In this document: one piece after another, positions 8,479-15,378 of the stretch
Layout: each line of letters opens with the position of its first letter
How positions within the stretch are numbered: the stretch's first letter is position 1
NCBI GenBank assembly: GCA_003223065.1
Contig: QHXU01000054.1
Coordinates: 1 to 16,386, forward strand
Reading direction: 5' to 3'
DNA length: 16,386 nt
Origin: Acidobacteriota bacterium
GTDB lineage: Bacteria > Acidobacteriota > Terriglobia > Bryobacterales > Bryobacteraceae
Made by a program: the position numbers and the translations under genes
The notes under the pieces: model-generated
What the model saw: the letters and a program-made list of their open reading frames with translations, nothing else
Told to the model about the DNA's origin: nothing
The model's database searches: none

Positions 8479-9354
8479 CTAGTATGGCGTGCGCTCGTAG
8501 GACTCGTCGGAAATCCGCGACCGCGTCCGGCGGCTGCCCGGCCATTCGAGGCGCATGTCGTGGCAGACTTCGTCCAGCATCTCCACGGTGCAGACTTTGG
8601 TCTCCATCGCGAATGCCGTCAGCAGCAGATTGTCGCAGAGCGCGTTGATCACGCGAGGAATTCCTTGGGAGCGCAGGTGGATCTCCGCCATCAACTGTTC
8701 CGGGAAGATGTTTTGTTCCGGCGGCGCACCGGCGCGCCCAAGCCGAGATTGCATGTACTCCACCGCATCGCGCAACGTAAAAGGCTGCAAGTTGCAGCGC
8801 AGCACGATCCGCTGCTTCAATTGCCGAAGATTCGGCGCATCCAGTTTGCGATCGAGTTCGGGCTGGCCCGCCAGGATGATCTGCAGGAGCTTGCCGTTGC
8901 GGTTTTCCAGGTTCCCGAGCAGGCGGATCTCCTCGAGAACCTCCCACTCCAGGTTGTGCGCCTCATCGACGATTAGGACCACGGTACGGCCGTCCTGGGT
9001 TTGCTCCATCAGCAATTCGTTGAGCGCGAACAGAACCTCGGTCTTCGAGGTACGCGTGCAGGCCAGATCGAGATCGTAGGCGATCATCTCGAAAAACTGT
9101 TCGACACTGATGCGGGAATTGAAAATAAACGCAAATTCGATGTATTGTGACTCGAGATAATCGCGCAGGCACTCGAGCATCGTGGTTTTACCCGTGCCAA
9201 CTTCGCCCGACAGAACAATGAAGCCTTTGCGCGCCTGGACACCGTAAATCAGGTTCGCCAGTGCCTCTTCGTGTTGCTCGCTTCTATAGAAAAAAGCCGG
9301 GTCGGGACTTAGGCTGAACGGGCTCTCCGAAAAACCAAAGAAGGCATTGTACAT
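8479..9354 (-). CDS. ExeA-like AAA+ ATPase
   Basis: A 291-residue ATPase of the ExeA/GspA-like (AAA_22) group. It starts MYNAFFGFSESPFSLSPDP, the typical opening of these proteins, then has the P-loop GEVGTGKTT (residues 50-58), Walker B VVLIVDEAHNL (125-135), the sensor-like LAGQPEL (161-167) and the lid segment GIPRVINALCDNLLL (231-245). No membrane helix or peptidoglycan-binding domain follows, so it is the short cytoplasmic form. Relatives work with secretion systems, with exosortase-linked polysaccharide export, or as transposition-type ATPases; no partner decides this here. The gene lies 100 bases downstream of csm5 on the same strand. That gap is much larger than those inside the csm operon, and csm membership is doubtful. 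There is no strong ribosome-binding site before the ATG at 9354. Confidence 0.85.
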   Translation of the reverse strand: MYNAFFGFSESPFSLSPDPAFFYRSEQHEEALANLIYGVQARKGFIVLSGEVGTGKTTMLECLRDYLESQYIEFAFIFNSRISVEQFFEMIAYDLDLACTRTSKTEVLFALNELLMEQTQDGRTVVLIVDEAHNLEWEVLEEIRLLGNLENRNGKLLQIILAGQPELDRKLDAPNLRQLKQRIVLRCNLQPFTLRDAVEYMQSRLGRAGAPPEQNIFPEQLMAEIHLRSQGIPRVINALCDNLLLTAFAMETKVCTVEMLDEVCHDMRLEWPGSRRTRSRISDESYERTPY

Positions 9355-9454
9355 GTCTGGGGGACCGTCGTTTTCTTTCGAACCGGAGGGCTAAAGCCTC
9401 TCTTCTTCTCTACTTATCGATAGTACCATGTAACGCTGCCAGGCGAGCCGAATT

Positions 9455-10558
9455 TTAGAAAACTTCCAGCAGAATCCAGCCAGGCAGGCTGGCGGGTTGA
9501 TTTCCCTGGAACACGATCCGGCGGGTTTTAGGAAACGGCAGGCCGGTTTGGATCGCCCGCTGGTACAGCGGCATTTGGCGCAGGATTTTGCGGAAGGATT
9601 CATCCTGGGTGTTCAAATAAGCCGATTTTCCCAGGAATCCCCCGCCCCACCCGATCGAGAGCAGGCAGGCATCCTGGCGCCGGATGATTGCCTCGAGTCG
9701 CGCTTCGAGCTCGCTAAGGCCGCGGCCGAGATCCGCCAGCCCTCCCCATTGCGCGTACTCCTGATGCCGCGCTACCAGACCCGCGGCGTAGCGATTCGAC
9801 GCCTGGAACAAATGCGCGCGGTCCTGCACCGATTTTTCGCGCCAGGCGCCCTCGAAGGAACTGCCGGGGATAGCCATTTCGGCGAAAATCGGCGTGCTCT
9901 CTTCGATGCGGCGCGCATCCACGGAGCCGCGCGGCGATTTCCAGCCGAGTTCATAGCGTCCGGACCCGCGCGCGGCCAGCGTGGCGACGCGCAGAAGATA
10001 CACTTTCATCCCCGCGTGCCTGACCGGAGAGGAATCCCCCGCCGCAACGCGCTTCATTCGGCTCGTTCCTGCGCCCCCCAACACTGCGTCTTCGGCTTTC
10101 GCCGCCGGATTGCGCGGAGCGCGGTCCTCCGCGACCCGCCCGGCAACGTCGCGGATCATGCCATCTGTCCAGCGGTCGAACACGGCGCCGGTGCGCAAGG
10201 CGCCCTTGATCGCGGTGCCTGGCACGTACGGCCCGGCAGCGGAACAGGCGAATGTCGGAATGAAAAGATTCTCGGCCCGGGCCCGCTCCCAGAACGGAAT
10301 GGCGCTCGCGTGTTCGAATGGAATGCGCCGTCCGGCAAAGTTCTGCGCAAAGCCTCCCCAGGAAGCGAAATCGAGCTTGTCGGCCTTCTTGAGCTGAGCC
10401 AGGTACCCGTCCAGACGCGAGCCCTTTGCGAGCAAACGAAAAATTCGGCGCTGGTCGAGCACATTCACATGCTCTTTCCAAACCATGTAATCGATGGGCG
10501 CGAGCTTCTGGCCATCGCCAATGAGTGTCGGGGTGAGGCAGGTCAGCCGGTATCTCAT
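9455..10558 (-). CDS. csm5: Type III-A CRISPR RAMP protein Csm5
   Basis: The subunit that caps the 3' (far) end of the Csm interference complex and takes part in crRNA maturation in studied systems. The 367-residue protein opens with the first RAMP strand MRYRLTCLTPTLIGDGQ, has the conserved YVPGTAIKGALRTG (residues 111-124), and ends with the family-like GWGGGFLGKSAYLNT and PKTRRIVFQG...GWILLEVF. I place the start at the ATG at 10558, which overlaps the csm4 stop as ATGA and has GGAGG 8 bases upstream (10567-10571). An in-frame ATG at 10573 would add five residues (MEARS) and includes that GGAGG, so it is less likely. It is the last gene of the compact csm operon. Confidence 0.92.
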   Translation of the reverse strand: MRYRLTCLTPTLIGDGQKLAPIDYMVWKEHVNVLDQRRIFRLLAKGSRLDGYLAQLKKADKLDFASWGGFAQNFAGRRIPFEHASAIPFWERARAENLFIPTFACSAAGPYVPGTAIKGALRTGAVFDRWTDGMIRDVAGRVAEDRAPRNPAAKAEDAVLGGAGTSRMKRVAAGDSSPVRHAGMKVYLLRVATLAARGSGRYELGWKSPRGSVDARRIEESTPIFAEMAIPGSSFEGAWREKSVQDRAHLFQASNRYAAGLVARHQEYAQWGGLADLGRGLSELEARLEAIIRRQDACLLSIGWGGGFLGKSAYLNTQDESFRKILRQMPLYQRAIQTGLPFPKTRRIVFQGNQPASLPGWILLEVF

Positions 10559-11544
10559 GGAGCGTGCCTCCATGGAATCGGAACTGCCAGCGCAAAGCCC
10601 GCTCTATAGACAGGATGCGGAGAATTCTCAGGAGCCACGTCAGTGGCCGAACCGCGCGGCTCCGACGCCGCCACCAGCACGGAACCCTCAGCGATCATTC
10701 GCGTCGGTTTTTTGGGATCGCCCGTGTTTTCGACGCGTCCGCCACGCGTGGTCAAGGTGTAGTTGCCTTGTTGCCAGTCGACGGAATCGGACACGGAGGG
10801 ATGAAACAGCGACAGCATCCAATACGCCGAACTCGCCGAGTGATCGCCGTTTTTGAGCACCAGGTCGGGCAGATTTCCTTGAAGAATTTCGGGCATTTCG
10901 GAGCTGCCCCAGCCGAGCGAGCGCTCGCCGCCGAACCCGGAATCGGCCAGCAGGCGGAGTGCGCCGGTAAGCGGCTGTAGCCACCGTTCGCATGCGGCGC
11001 CGTCCGCGAATGCGGCGGCCATCCACAGTCCCGCCAAAGGCGCGAACTCGAGGCACGCACTCGAGTGCGGCGCGACTGCGCCTCCCCAGCGGTCCACCGC
11101 CGCGCTCGATCGCACCGAGACGCGCAAAGGACCCGAGCCGCCTAAGGGCGCCAGGCACTCACTGGCGCCATCGATCATCCAGCCCTCTTCGGCGATGGGA
11201 TGGCCGCTCACAAGCGTTTCCACGACACTGAGCGGAACAAATCGCGCGCCTTTCCAGCGCACTTTTGAAGACGGGGGCGGAGGCCACAGATTACGCGGCG
11301 GGACAACGAATAACGTATCGCCCTGGAAAGGAAAACAGGAGCTGAATCGCACGGCCGGCTCGGGCGCGCGCACGGTTGCGTCGAGCCACTCCTCGAGCGT
11401 CCCCAGGCGTGACATGGCGGCCGAAATCGCGGAGAAAAGCGAGTCGCTGTGAAAGATGCGGTCCACGCGATCACGATCGCCCGAATCGGGACCGATACGC
11501 CAGGGCCCGGCGGGCCGCAAGCGAATCAATAAGCCGGACGGCAT
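10555..11544 (-). CDS. csm4: Type III-A CRISPR RAMP protein Csm4
   Basis: The 5'-handle subunit of the Csm complex, which holds the crRNA tag and docks Cas10. The 329-residue protein has HSDSLFSAISAAM (residues 32-44), the conserved early RAMP segment of Csm4, and the glycine-rich loop GFGGERSLGWG (203-213), followed by a C-terminal RAMP domain (YWMLSLFHPS onward). Length is usual for Csm4. The ATG at 11544 comes 2 bases after the csm3 stop. The stop overlaps the csm5 start, so the three genes are translationally linked. Position between csm3 and csm5 supports the call. Confidence 0.92.
   Translation of the reverse strand: MPSGLLIRLRPAGPWRIGPDSGDRDRVDRIFHSDSLFSAISAAMSRLGTLEEWLDATVRAPEPAVRFSSCFPFQGDTLFVVPPRNLWPPPPSSKVRWKGARFVPLSVVETLVSGHPIAEEGWMIDGASECLAPLGGSGPLRVSVRSSAAVDRWGGAVAPHSSACLEFAPLAGLWMAAAFADGAACERWLQPLTGALRLLADSGFGGERSLGWGSSEMPEILQGNLPDLVLKNGDHSASSAYWMLSLFHPSVSDSVDWQQGNYTLTTRGGRVENTGDPKKPTRMIAEGSVLVAASEPRGSATDVAPENSPHPVYRAGFALAVPIPWRHAP
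10567..10571 (-). promoter_or_regulatory. Ribosome-binding site that fixes the csm5 start
   Basis: GGAGG on the minus strand lies 8 bases upstream of the ATG at 10558. It is inside the last codons of csm4 and supports the shorter csm5 start overlapping the csm4 stop (ATGA) over the ATG at 10573. Confidence 0.7.
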
Positions 11545-11546
11545 GG

Positions 11547-12383
11547 TCAGTTCGCCAGCTTCTCCCCGAATGAGGCGTCGTTGGCCAGCGCCTGCACAGC
11601 CGCGAGGTCGGCCGCGGAAGCCAGTTCTCGCTCCGCCCCACCGGACGAGTAGAACGCCCGGTTGCGCCAGATCAGCTTCAGGTTTGAGAAGCGGACGCGC
11701 CCGCTTCCGCGAGAGCCGCCGCCGCCGAGCGCGTCATCTTCGAGGAGCCGCAATCCCTCGAGCAGCCGCGCGGCGAGCGCCTTGTCCTCCTCGCACAACA
11801 CATCGACAATCATGCGGATGCGGAAGCGGGCTCCGCATGGCACACGCTCTAGCGTCCGGGGATTCGCCTGGGACGTGATGCGGTCGATCGCGTTTTCGCT
11901 CTTGACCTCGGTGATTTCGTCGTCAAGGTTTTCGCGCATCTGCGCCGTGATGCTGTCCGGATCAAGCGGCGCATCGTAGATCGTGAGCCGCGCAGGGCTG
12001 GCGCCGCGGGTCTCGATCGCCTCGCCTTCCACGCGTTCCACGCGTCCAGGACTACGCCCGAACAGCAGGCAGATTTCGTCATCGGGGCGATCGCTCTGGT
12101 GGATGCGAACTTCCTGGCCCTTGCGTTTCGAAAGATAGACCAGCTCGGCGGGAGACGTCAGGCCCATGGCGTTCTCAAGCAGGGAGCGTAGCTTCCCCCG
12201 CAGCGAACTGCCGGGAATATAGGGCAGCCCGAAAGCATCCTTGACCACGGGATTGTCGGCTCCGCCGATTTCGAGCGAGCCCTTGCCCGCGCCGATGTGG
12301 AGTCCGGTTTCGCAGTGGAGCTCGCCTGACAAGACAAGTTTCCCCAGGAGTTGCAATTGTGTTTGAGCCGTATGTGTGCTCAT
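11547..12383 (-). CDS. csm3: Type III-A CRISPR RAMP protein Csm3 (backbone RNase)
   Basis: The repeated backbone subunit that lines the crRNA and cuts bound target RNA at 6-base steps. The 278-residue protein has GLHIGAG (27-33), IGGADNPVVKD (39-49), where D43 aligns with the catalytic aspartate of staphylococcal and streptococcal Csm3 (GAIDSPVVRD), IPGSSLRGKLR (56-66) and the glycine-rich loop DDALGGGGSRGSGRVRF near residue 225. The RNase site therefore appears intact. A tail of about 35 residues after the last RAMP strand (from SSGGAERELAS) makes it longer than the roughly 215-220 residues of the classic Csm3. The ATG at 12383 lies 10 bases after csm2. Confidence 0.95.
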   Translation of the reverse strand: MSTHTAQTQLQLLGKLVLSGELHCETGLHIGAGKGSLEIGGADNPVVKDAFGLPYIPGSSLRGKLRSLLENAMGLTSPAELVYLSKRKGQEVRIHQSDRPDDEICLLFGRSPGRVERVEGEAIETRGASPARLTIYDAPLDPDSITAQMRENLDDEITEVKSENAIDRITSQANPRTLERVPCGARFRIRMIVDVLCEEDKALAARLLEGLRLLEDDALGGGGSRGSGRVRFSNLKLIWRNRAFYSSGGAERELASAADLAAVQALANDASFGEKLAN

Positions 12384-12393
12384 AGTTTCTTGG

Positions 12394-13014
12394 CTATTCG
12401 TTGTAGGCCACGATGGCTTCGAACAGATCCTTGAACCGCTCGTAGCCGCGAGCGTCGTTTTTGCGCGTCACCTGCAGCAGCAGGCGCTCGAGCGCATCAA
12501 GGCTCCGCAAGGAGTGCCTGGCCGTGGTATAGGCCAGCCGCGCACGCAGCATCACGAACTGGTGCTGGCGTTCGCTCTCGGGAGCCCTCACAGCGCGGCG
12601 GACGGCGTTATAGAGGCGCCGCAACTGGCTTTTGGTGCCGGAATCCATGTCGCGCATCCGCGCCACCACGGCATGGGCCTGGTTGTCGAGATAGAGGCTG
12701 TCAGTGATCAGTTTTTCCAGCTCGATTTCCGGAGGACCTTCGAAGGGGCGCCCGCCAGGACGAGGTCCGGCATCGCGCCGGTCGCCACGGCGATCGTCAC
12801 GGCCACGTTCGGGCCGGTCGCCACGGCGCTCTCCCCGGTTCTCACCGCGGTTTTCACCGCCGGGCCGGGGCTGCCGGTCTTCGCGGCGTGGAGCCTGGGA
12901 GGGCTTTTGAGCTTCGTGCTTCTGCGGCTCGGCTTTGGGAGGCTCAGGCTTCGCCGGCTCCTGCTTGGGTGGTGCATCCGTCTGGGTTGCTTCGGGTTGT
13001 ACTTCTTCTGGCAT
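12394..13014 (-). CDS. csm2: Csm2 small subunit with long disordered N-terminal extension
   Basis: Csm2 is the helical small subunit that forms the inner filament of the type III-A complex along the target RNA. Here only residues 95-206 look like Csm2 (ELEKLITDSLYLDNQAHAVV, LRRLYNAVRRAV, HQFVMLRARLAYTTAR, and the C-terminal YERFKDLFEAIVAYNE), matching the size of an ordinary Csm2. Residues 1-45 are rich in Pro, Lys, Glu and Gln; residues 43-90 are rich in Arg, Gly and Asp, with NRGENRGE and two RRGDR copies 12 residues apart. This extension must be disordered and its second half very basic. The ATG at 13014 has AAGGA 4 bases upstream, so the extension is probably translated; no better internal start was seen. 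The identity rests on the core and on position between cas10 and csm3. Confidence 0.85.
   Translation of the reverse strand: MPEEVQPEATQTDAPPKQEPAKPEPPKAEPQKHEAQKPSQAPRREDRQPRPGGENRGENRGERRGDRPERGRDDRRGDRRDAGPRPGGRPFEGPPEIELEKLITDSLYLDNQAHAVVARMRDMDSGTKSQLRRLYNAVRRAVRAPESERQHQFVMLRARLAYTTARHSLRSLDALERLLLQVTRKNDARGYERFKDLFEAIVAYNE
12777..12828. repeat. 16-base direct repeat, 36-base period, inside csm2
   Basis: GCCGGTCGCCACGGCG occurs exactly at 12777-12792 and again at 12813-12828. The 36-base period equals 12 codons, so both copies are read in the same csm2 frame and encode RRGDR. The arrangement fits growth of the Arg/Gly-rich tract by tandem duplication. Only two copies exist and they are coding, so this is not a CRISPR array. 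Confidence 0.85.
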
Positions 13015-13045
13015 GTTTTCCTTCTGACCGGCTGGAGGGCCAGTC

Positions 13046-14500
13046 CTACTCCGCTGACAGCCTCGCCCATTCTAGCGCCACGCGACCTGCGGGCCGCAAC
13101 TTGACAGTGACCGCGCTCCGGCCGATCAAGTCCTGGATGAGGCTGGTACGGGCTTTCTGAAATTCCGTGCGTTGCGGCCCCGCCTGACGGGCCGCGCCGA
13201 GGATGCGCCGGATACGGCGGTGGTAGCGCCAGGGACGTTCGCCGCCCATCCGCCGCGCCTGCCTCCGCGACATTTTCGATTGTGTCTCACGATAGATGCC
13301 GCAGAGATCACGCAGATACTGCGGGGAGCAGCCAAAATCGGCGATCATTCGCATCAGCGAATCTTTTAGATCGGCGGCCTCGGAAAACTGCTTCCATTCG
13401 AGCGTCCGGCCGAGCAGCCAAATGCAATCCTTGTCCGCCGATTTCGCGGCTTCAAGGCGCCGCCCCGCTTCTTCGAACACTGCGCCGAGCGAAGCGTCCA
13501 CCGCGGGCGCAAGCGCGAGAGCCATGCTGATGGTCTTGCCCTCCGGTCCCGCGAAATCCTTGAGATTCGCTTCCGAGAAGCGGTGGAAGAGCCGCTCCAG
13601 TTCGCGCGCCAGCGCGATCAGCGCATCCCAGGCGCCGTAAACCGCGAAGTCGTCGCCGCCCGAATAGATCACGGTCACCTTGCGCCAAAACTCCGGCATC
13701 GAGCACAGCACTTCCAGTTCGCCTGCGAAGAACTGCTTGTACATTACCGAGAGCTGGATGTGCTCCTCGATGGTTTGCGCGCGGCGGATACGGATTCCGA
13801 AATTGTCCACGTCGCCACGCAGGACACCCCAGGTCGCAAGCCCGGTGGCCCGCGCAGCGAGCGTGGACGTGGATGCGGGTTCGTGGCCATCGTCGCTCGG
13901 CGCCGCGTGGCGCGCAAACGGCAGCGATTCGGTCGTGCCCGCGAGGCTCCATACATGCTTTCCTTCGCCGATCCGGATCCGTCCCGGCGTCCCGGGCGAC
14001 CAACCGGCGGATTCGGCGTCGCGAAGCTTCATGCCAAGCTGGCCGGCGAAATAGTCCGGGGACGCCGATTCGGCTGCGTTGGGCTCATTGCTCAGGCCGC
14101 CTGCCGCCGGGGTGCCGCGCCGGCGATCCATCTCTTCGTTGAGGCGGCGGCGTACGTCGCTCCAGTCACCCAGATTCTCGGTCATGCTCCAAAGGAGCTT
14201 CAAAGCTCCTTCGCTCAACGCGGCGATCTCCTGCGCGGCGGCTTCGAGAAACGCTTCTGCGCCGCCGCGGGCCTCTTCGGGCAGAACCACCAAAAACTGC
14301 CCGCCGCCGCTCGATCCAAGCAGGATTTTCGAGAGGCCCAGTTCGGCAAGCAGCGCCCGTGGCAGCACCTCGCTGAGCAGGCTGATCCAGTGCGAACGTC
14401 CGGTGAAGACGTGGTCGTGGTCGTGGTCCTTTTCGGCCGGAGCGTAGAGAAACTCGTCAATGCCGAGAAGTTTCCCCTGCAGGAATATTTGCACCGACAT
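13046..14500 (-). CDS. cas10: Cas10/Csm1, short form without HD domain
   Basis: The large subunit of the type III-A complex, which makes cyclic oligoadenylate when target RNA binds. The 484-residue protein starts in the first palm domain: VQIFLQGKLLGIDEFLY, then FTGRSHWISLLSEVLPRALL and SSGGGQFLVVLP (63-74). The second palm has GDVDNFG (D230, D232) and GGDD at 281-284, so the cyclase metal site looks intact; SADKDCIWLLGRTLEW (354-369) and a helical C-terminal domain follow. Typical Csm1 is about 750 residues or more. The N-terminal HD nuclease domain is missing, and residues 130-225 contain no cysteine, so the usual four-cysteine zinc finger between the palms is absent. The ATG at 14500 lacks a clear ribosome-binding site. 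It is the first gene of the operon, 31 bases before csm2. Confidence 0.9.
   Translation of the reverse strand: MSVQIFLQGKLLGIDEFLYAPAEKDHDHDHVFTGRSHWISLLSEVLPRALLAELGLSKILLGSSGGGQFLVVLPEEARGGAEAFLEAAAQEIAALSEGALKLLWSMTENLGDWSDVRRRLNEEMDRRRGTPAAGGLSNEPNAAESASPDYFAGQLGMKLRDAESAGWSPGTPGRIRIGEGKHVWSLAGTTESLPFARHAAPSDDGHEPASTSTLAARATGLATWGVLRGDVDNFGIRIRRAQTIEEHIQLSVMYKQFFAGELEVLCSMPEFWRKVTVIYSGGDDFAVYGAWDALIALARELERLFHRFSEANLKDFAGPEGKTISMALALAPAVDASLGAVFEEAGRRLEAAKSADKDCIWLLGRTLEWKQFSEAADLKDSLMRMIADFGCSPQYLRDLCGIYRETQSKMSRRQARRMGGERPWRYHRRIRRILGAARQAGPQRTEFQKARTSLIQDLIGRSAVTVKLRPAGRVALEWARLSAE
14411..14428. repeat. Hexanucleotide repeat in cas10 encoding DHDHDH
   Basis: Three perfect GTGGTC copies in a row. 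In the cas10 frame they read Asp-His three times (residues 25-30), in a loop of the first palm domain right after LLGIDEFLYAPAEK. Copy-number change by slippage would keep the frame and simply lengthen or shorten this loop. Confidence 0.9.
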
Positions 14501-14587
14501 CGGAAGGCGAAAAGATCACTTTATCACGGGTTCGGGGCGCGGCACGGGCCGTTGGCGCCGTGCTACGCTAAACCCATTCAACAGCGC
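14501..14587. promoter_or_regulatory. Divergent promoter region of the csm operon and beta-barrel gene, with hairpin
   Basis: Only 87 bases separate the cas10 start from the plus-strand ATG at 14588, so both promoters must share this stretch. The minus strand has GATAAA at 14525-14520, a possible -10 for cas10 with a leader of about a dozen bases; no consensus -35 is seen. The plus strand has TACGCT at 14564-14569, a weaker -10 candidate. Between them, 14542-14563 forms an inverted repeat: GCACGG and GCC pair with GGC and CCGTGC around a 3-base loop, with one unpaired G at 14557. It would overlap the -35 zone of both candidates, fitting an operator, but promoter assignments are tentative. Confidence 0.45.
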
Positions 14588-15364
14588 ATGAAGAAAGCCC
14601 ACGTCGCAGGCCTTCTTATCTTCGCCTGTTTTTCGATTCCGGGCTTTGCGCAGGAGAATTACGAGATTCAGGTCTACCCTTCGGAAACGGTAAAGAGTAA
14701 AGCTACCATGGTCGAACTGCACAGCAACTTTACCTTCCAGGGGAACAAGCAGACGATCGACGGCGTGCTGCCGACCGAACACGCTTGGCACGAGACCGTG
14801 GAGATCACGCATGGCTTCACCAATTGGTTTGAGACCGGATGGTACATCTTCACAAGCGCGCGGGCGGGTGACGGCTGGCAATGGGTGGGAGATCACATCC
14901 GGCCGCGGATCCGCGTTCCGGAAGAATGGAAATGGCCTGTGGGTGTGAGCCTATCGTCGGAGTTCGGCTACCAGCGTAAGTCGTTTTCCGCCGACACCTG
15001 GACCTTAGAGATCCGGCCGATTATCGATAAGGAGATCGGGCGCTGGTACCTTTCGTTTAACCCGACGTTCGACAGATCGTTCCATGGTCCCAACAGCGAT
15101 CGGGGTTTCGAGTTCTCGCCCAATTTCAAGATCGGGTACGACTTCACAAAAAAGATCAATGGCGGGGTCGAATACTATGGTGCTTTCGGCCCGGTGGGCA
15201 ACTTTGATCCACTTCGAGAGCAGCAACAGCAGATCCTCCCGGCGATTGATTTGAATCTGTCCCCGAAGTGGGAATTCAATTTCGGCGTGGGGGTTGGGGT
15301 CACGCAGGGCACCGATCATCTGCTGGTAAAAATGATCGTGGGTTACCGGTTCGGCCGGTATTAG
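14588..15364 (+). CDS. Secreted probable outer-membrane beta-barrel protein, unknown function
   Basis: A 258-residue protein not recognised by function. The start MKKAHVAGLLIFACFSIPGFAQ is a clear Sec signal peptide, probably cut near GFAQ-EN by signal peptidase I. The mature part alternates polar and aromatic/hydrophobic residues in strand-like blocks (for example WYLSFNPTFDRSF, FEFSPNFKIGYDF, WEFNFGVGVGV) and ends in VKMIVGYRFGRY. This pattern, including the aromatic near the end, fits a small outer-membrane barrel. The frame is open back to 13583, but that part is antisense to cas10; the ATG at 14588 is chosen because it begins the signal peptide. No ribosome-binding site is obvious. It is transcribed divergently from cas10 and converges on the MBOAT gene with 14 bases between stops. 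No link to CRISPR function is evident. Confidence 0.75.
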   Translation: MKKAHVAGLLIFACFSIPGFAQENYEIQVYPSETVKSKATMVELHSNFTFQGNKQTIDGVLPTEHAWHETVEITHGFTNWFETGWYIFTSARAGDGWQWVGDHIRPRIRVPEEWKWPVGVSLSSEFGYQRKSFSADTWTLEIRPIIDKEIGRWYLSFNPTFDRSFHGPNSDRGFEFSPNFKIGYDFTKKINGGVEYYGAFGPVGNFDPLREQQQQILPAIDLNLSPKWEFNFGVGVGVTQGTDHLLVKMIVGYRFGRY

Positions 15365-15378
15365 AACGCAGACCTGGA

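Noticed and set aside
9386..9400. GAGGGCTAAAGCCTC hairpin as terminator between csm5 and the ATPase
   Set aside because: The stem is only 4-5 pairs with a bulged G and has no T-run after it on the minus strand, so it is not a convincing intrinsic terminator.
9497..10609. Plus-strand frame of 370 codons
   Set aside because: It is antisense to csm5 with low-complexity, arginine-rich content and no recognisable domain.
12394..13014. Possible CRISPR array or other repeat array in the csm2 region
   Set aside because: The repeated 16-mer occurs only twice, is in frame and encodes part of the protein. No regularly spaced repeats with unique spacers were found anywhere in the window.
13583..14587. 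Open plus-strand frame of 335 codons joined in frame to the beta-barrel gene
   Set aside because: It is exactly antisense to cas10, has no domain I recognise, and is Arg/Ala/Gly-rich as expected for the opposite strand of GC-rich coding DNA. The signal peptide at 14588 marks the true start.
15005..15378. C-terminal extension of the MBOAT frame over the beta-barrel gene
   Set aside because: It arises only because the frameshift at 15794-15801 throws translation out of frame. The family C-terminus is in the other frame and ends at 15379.
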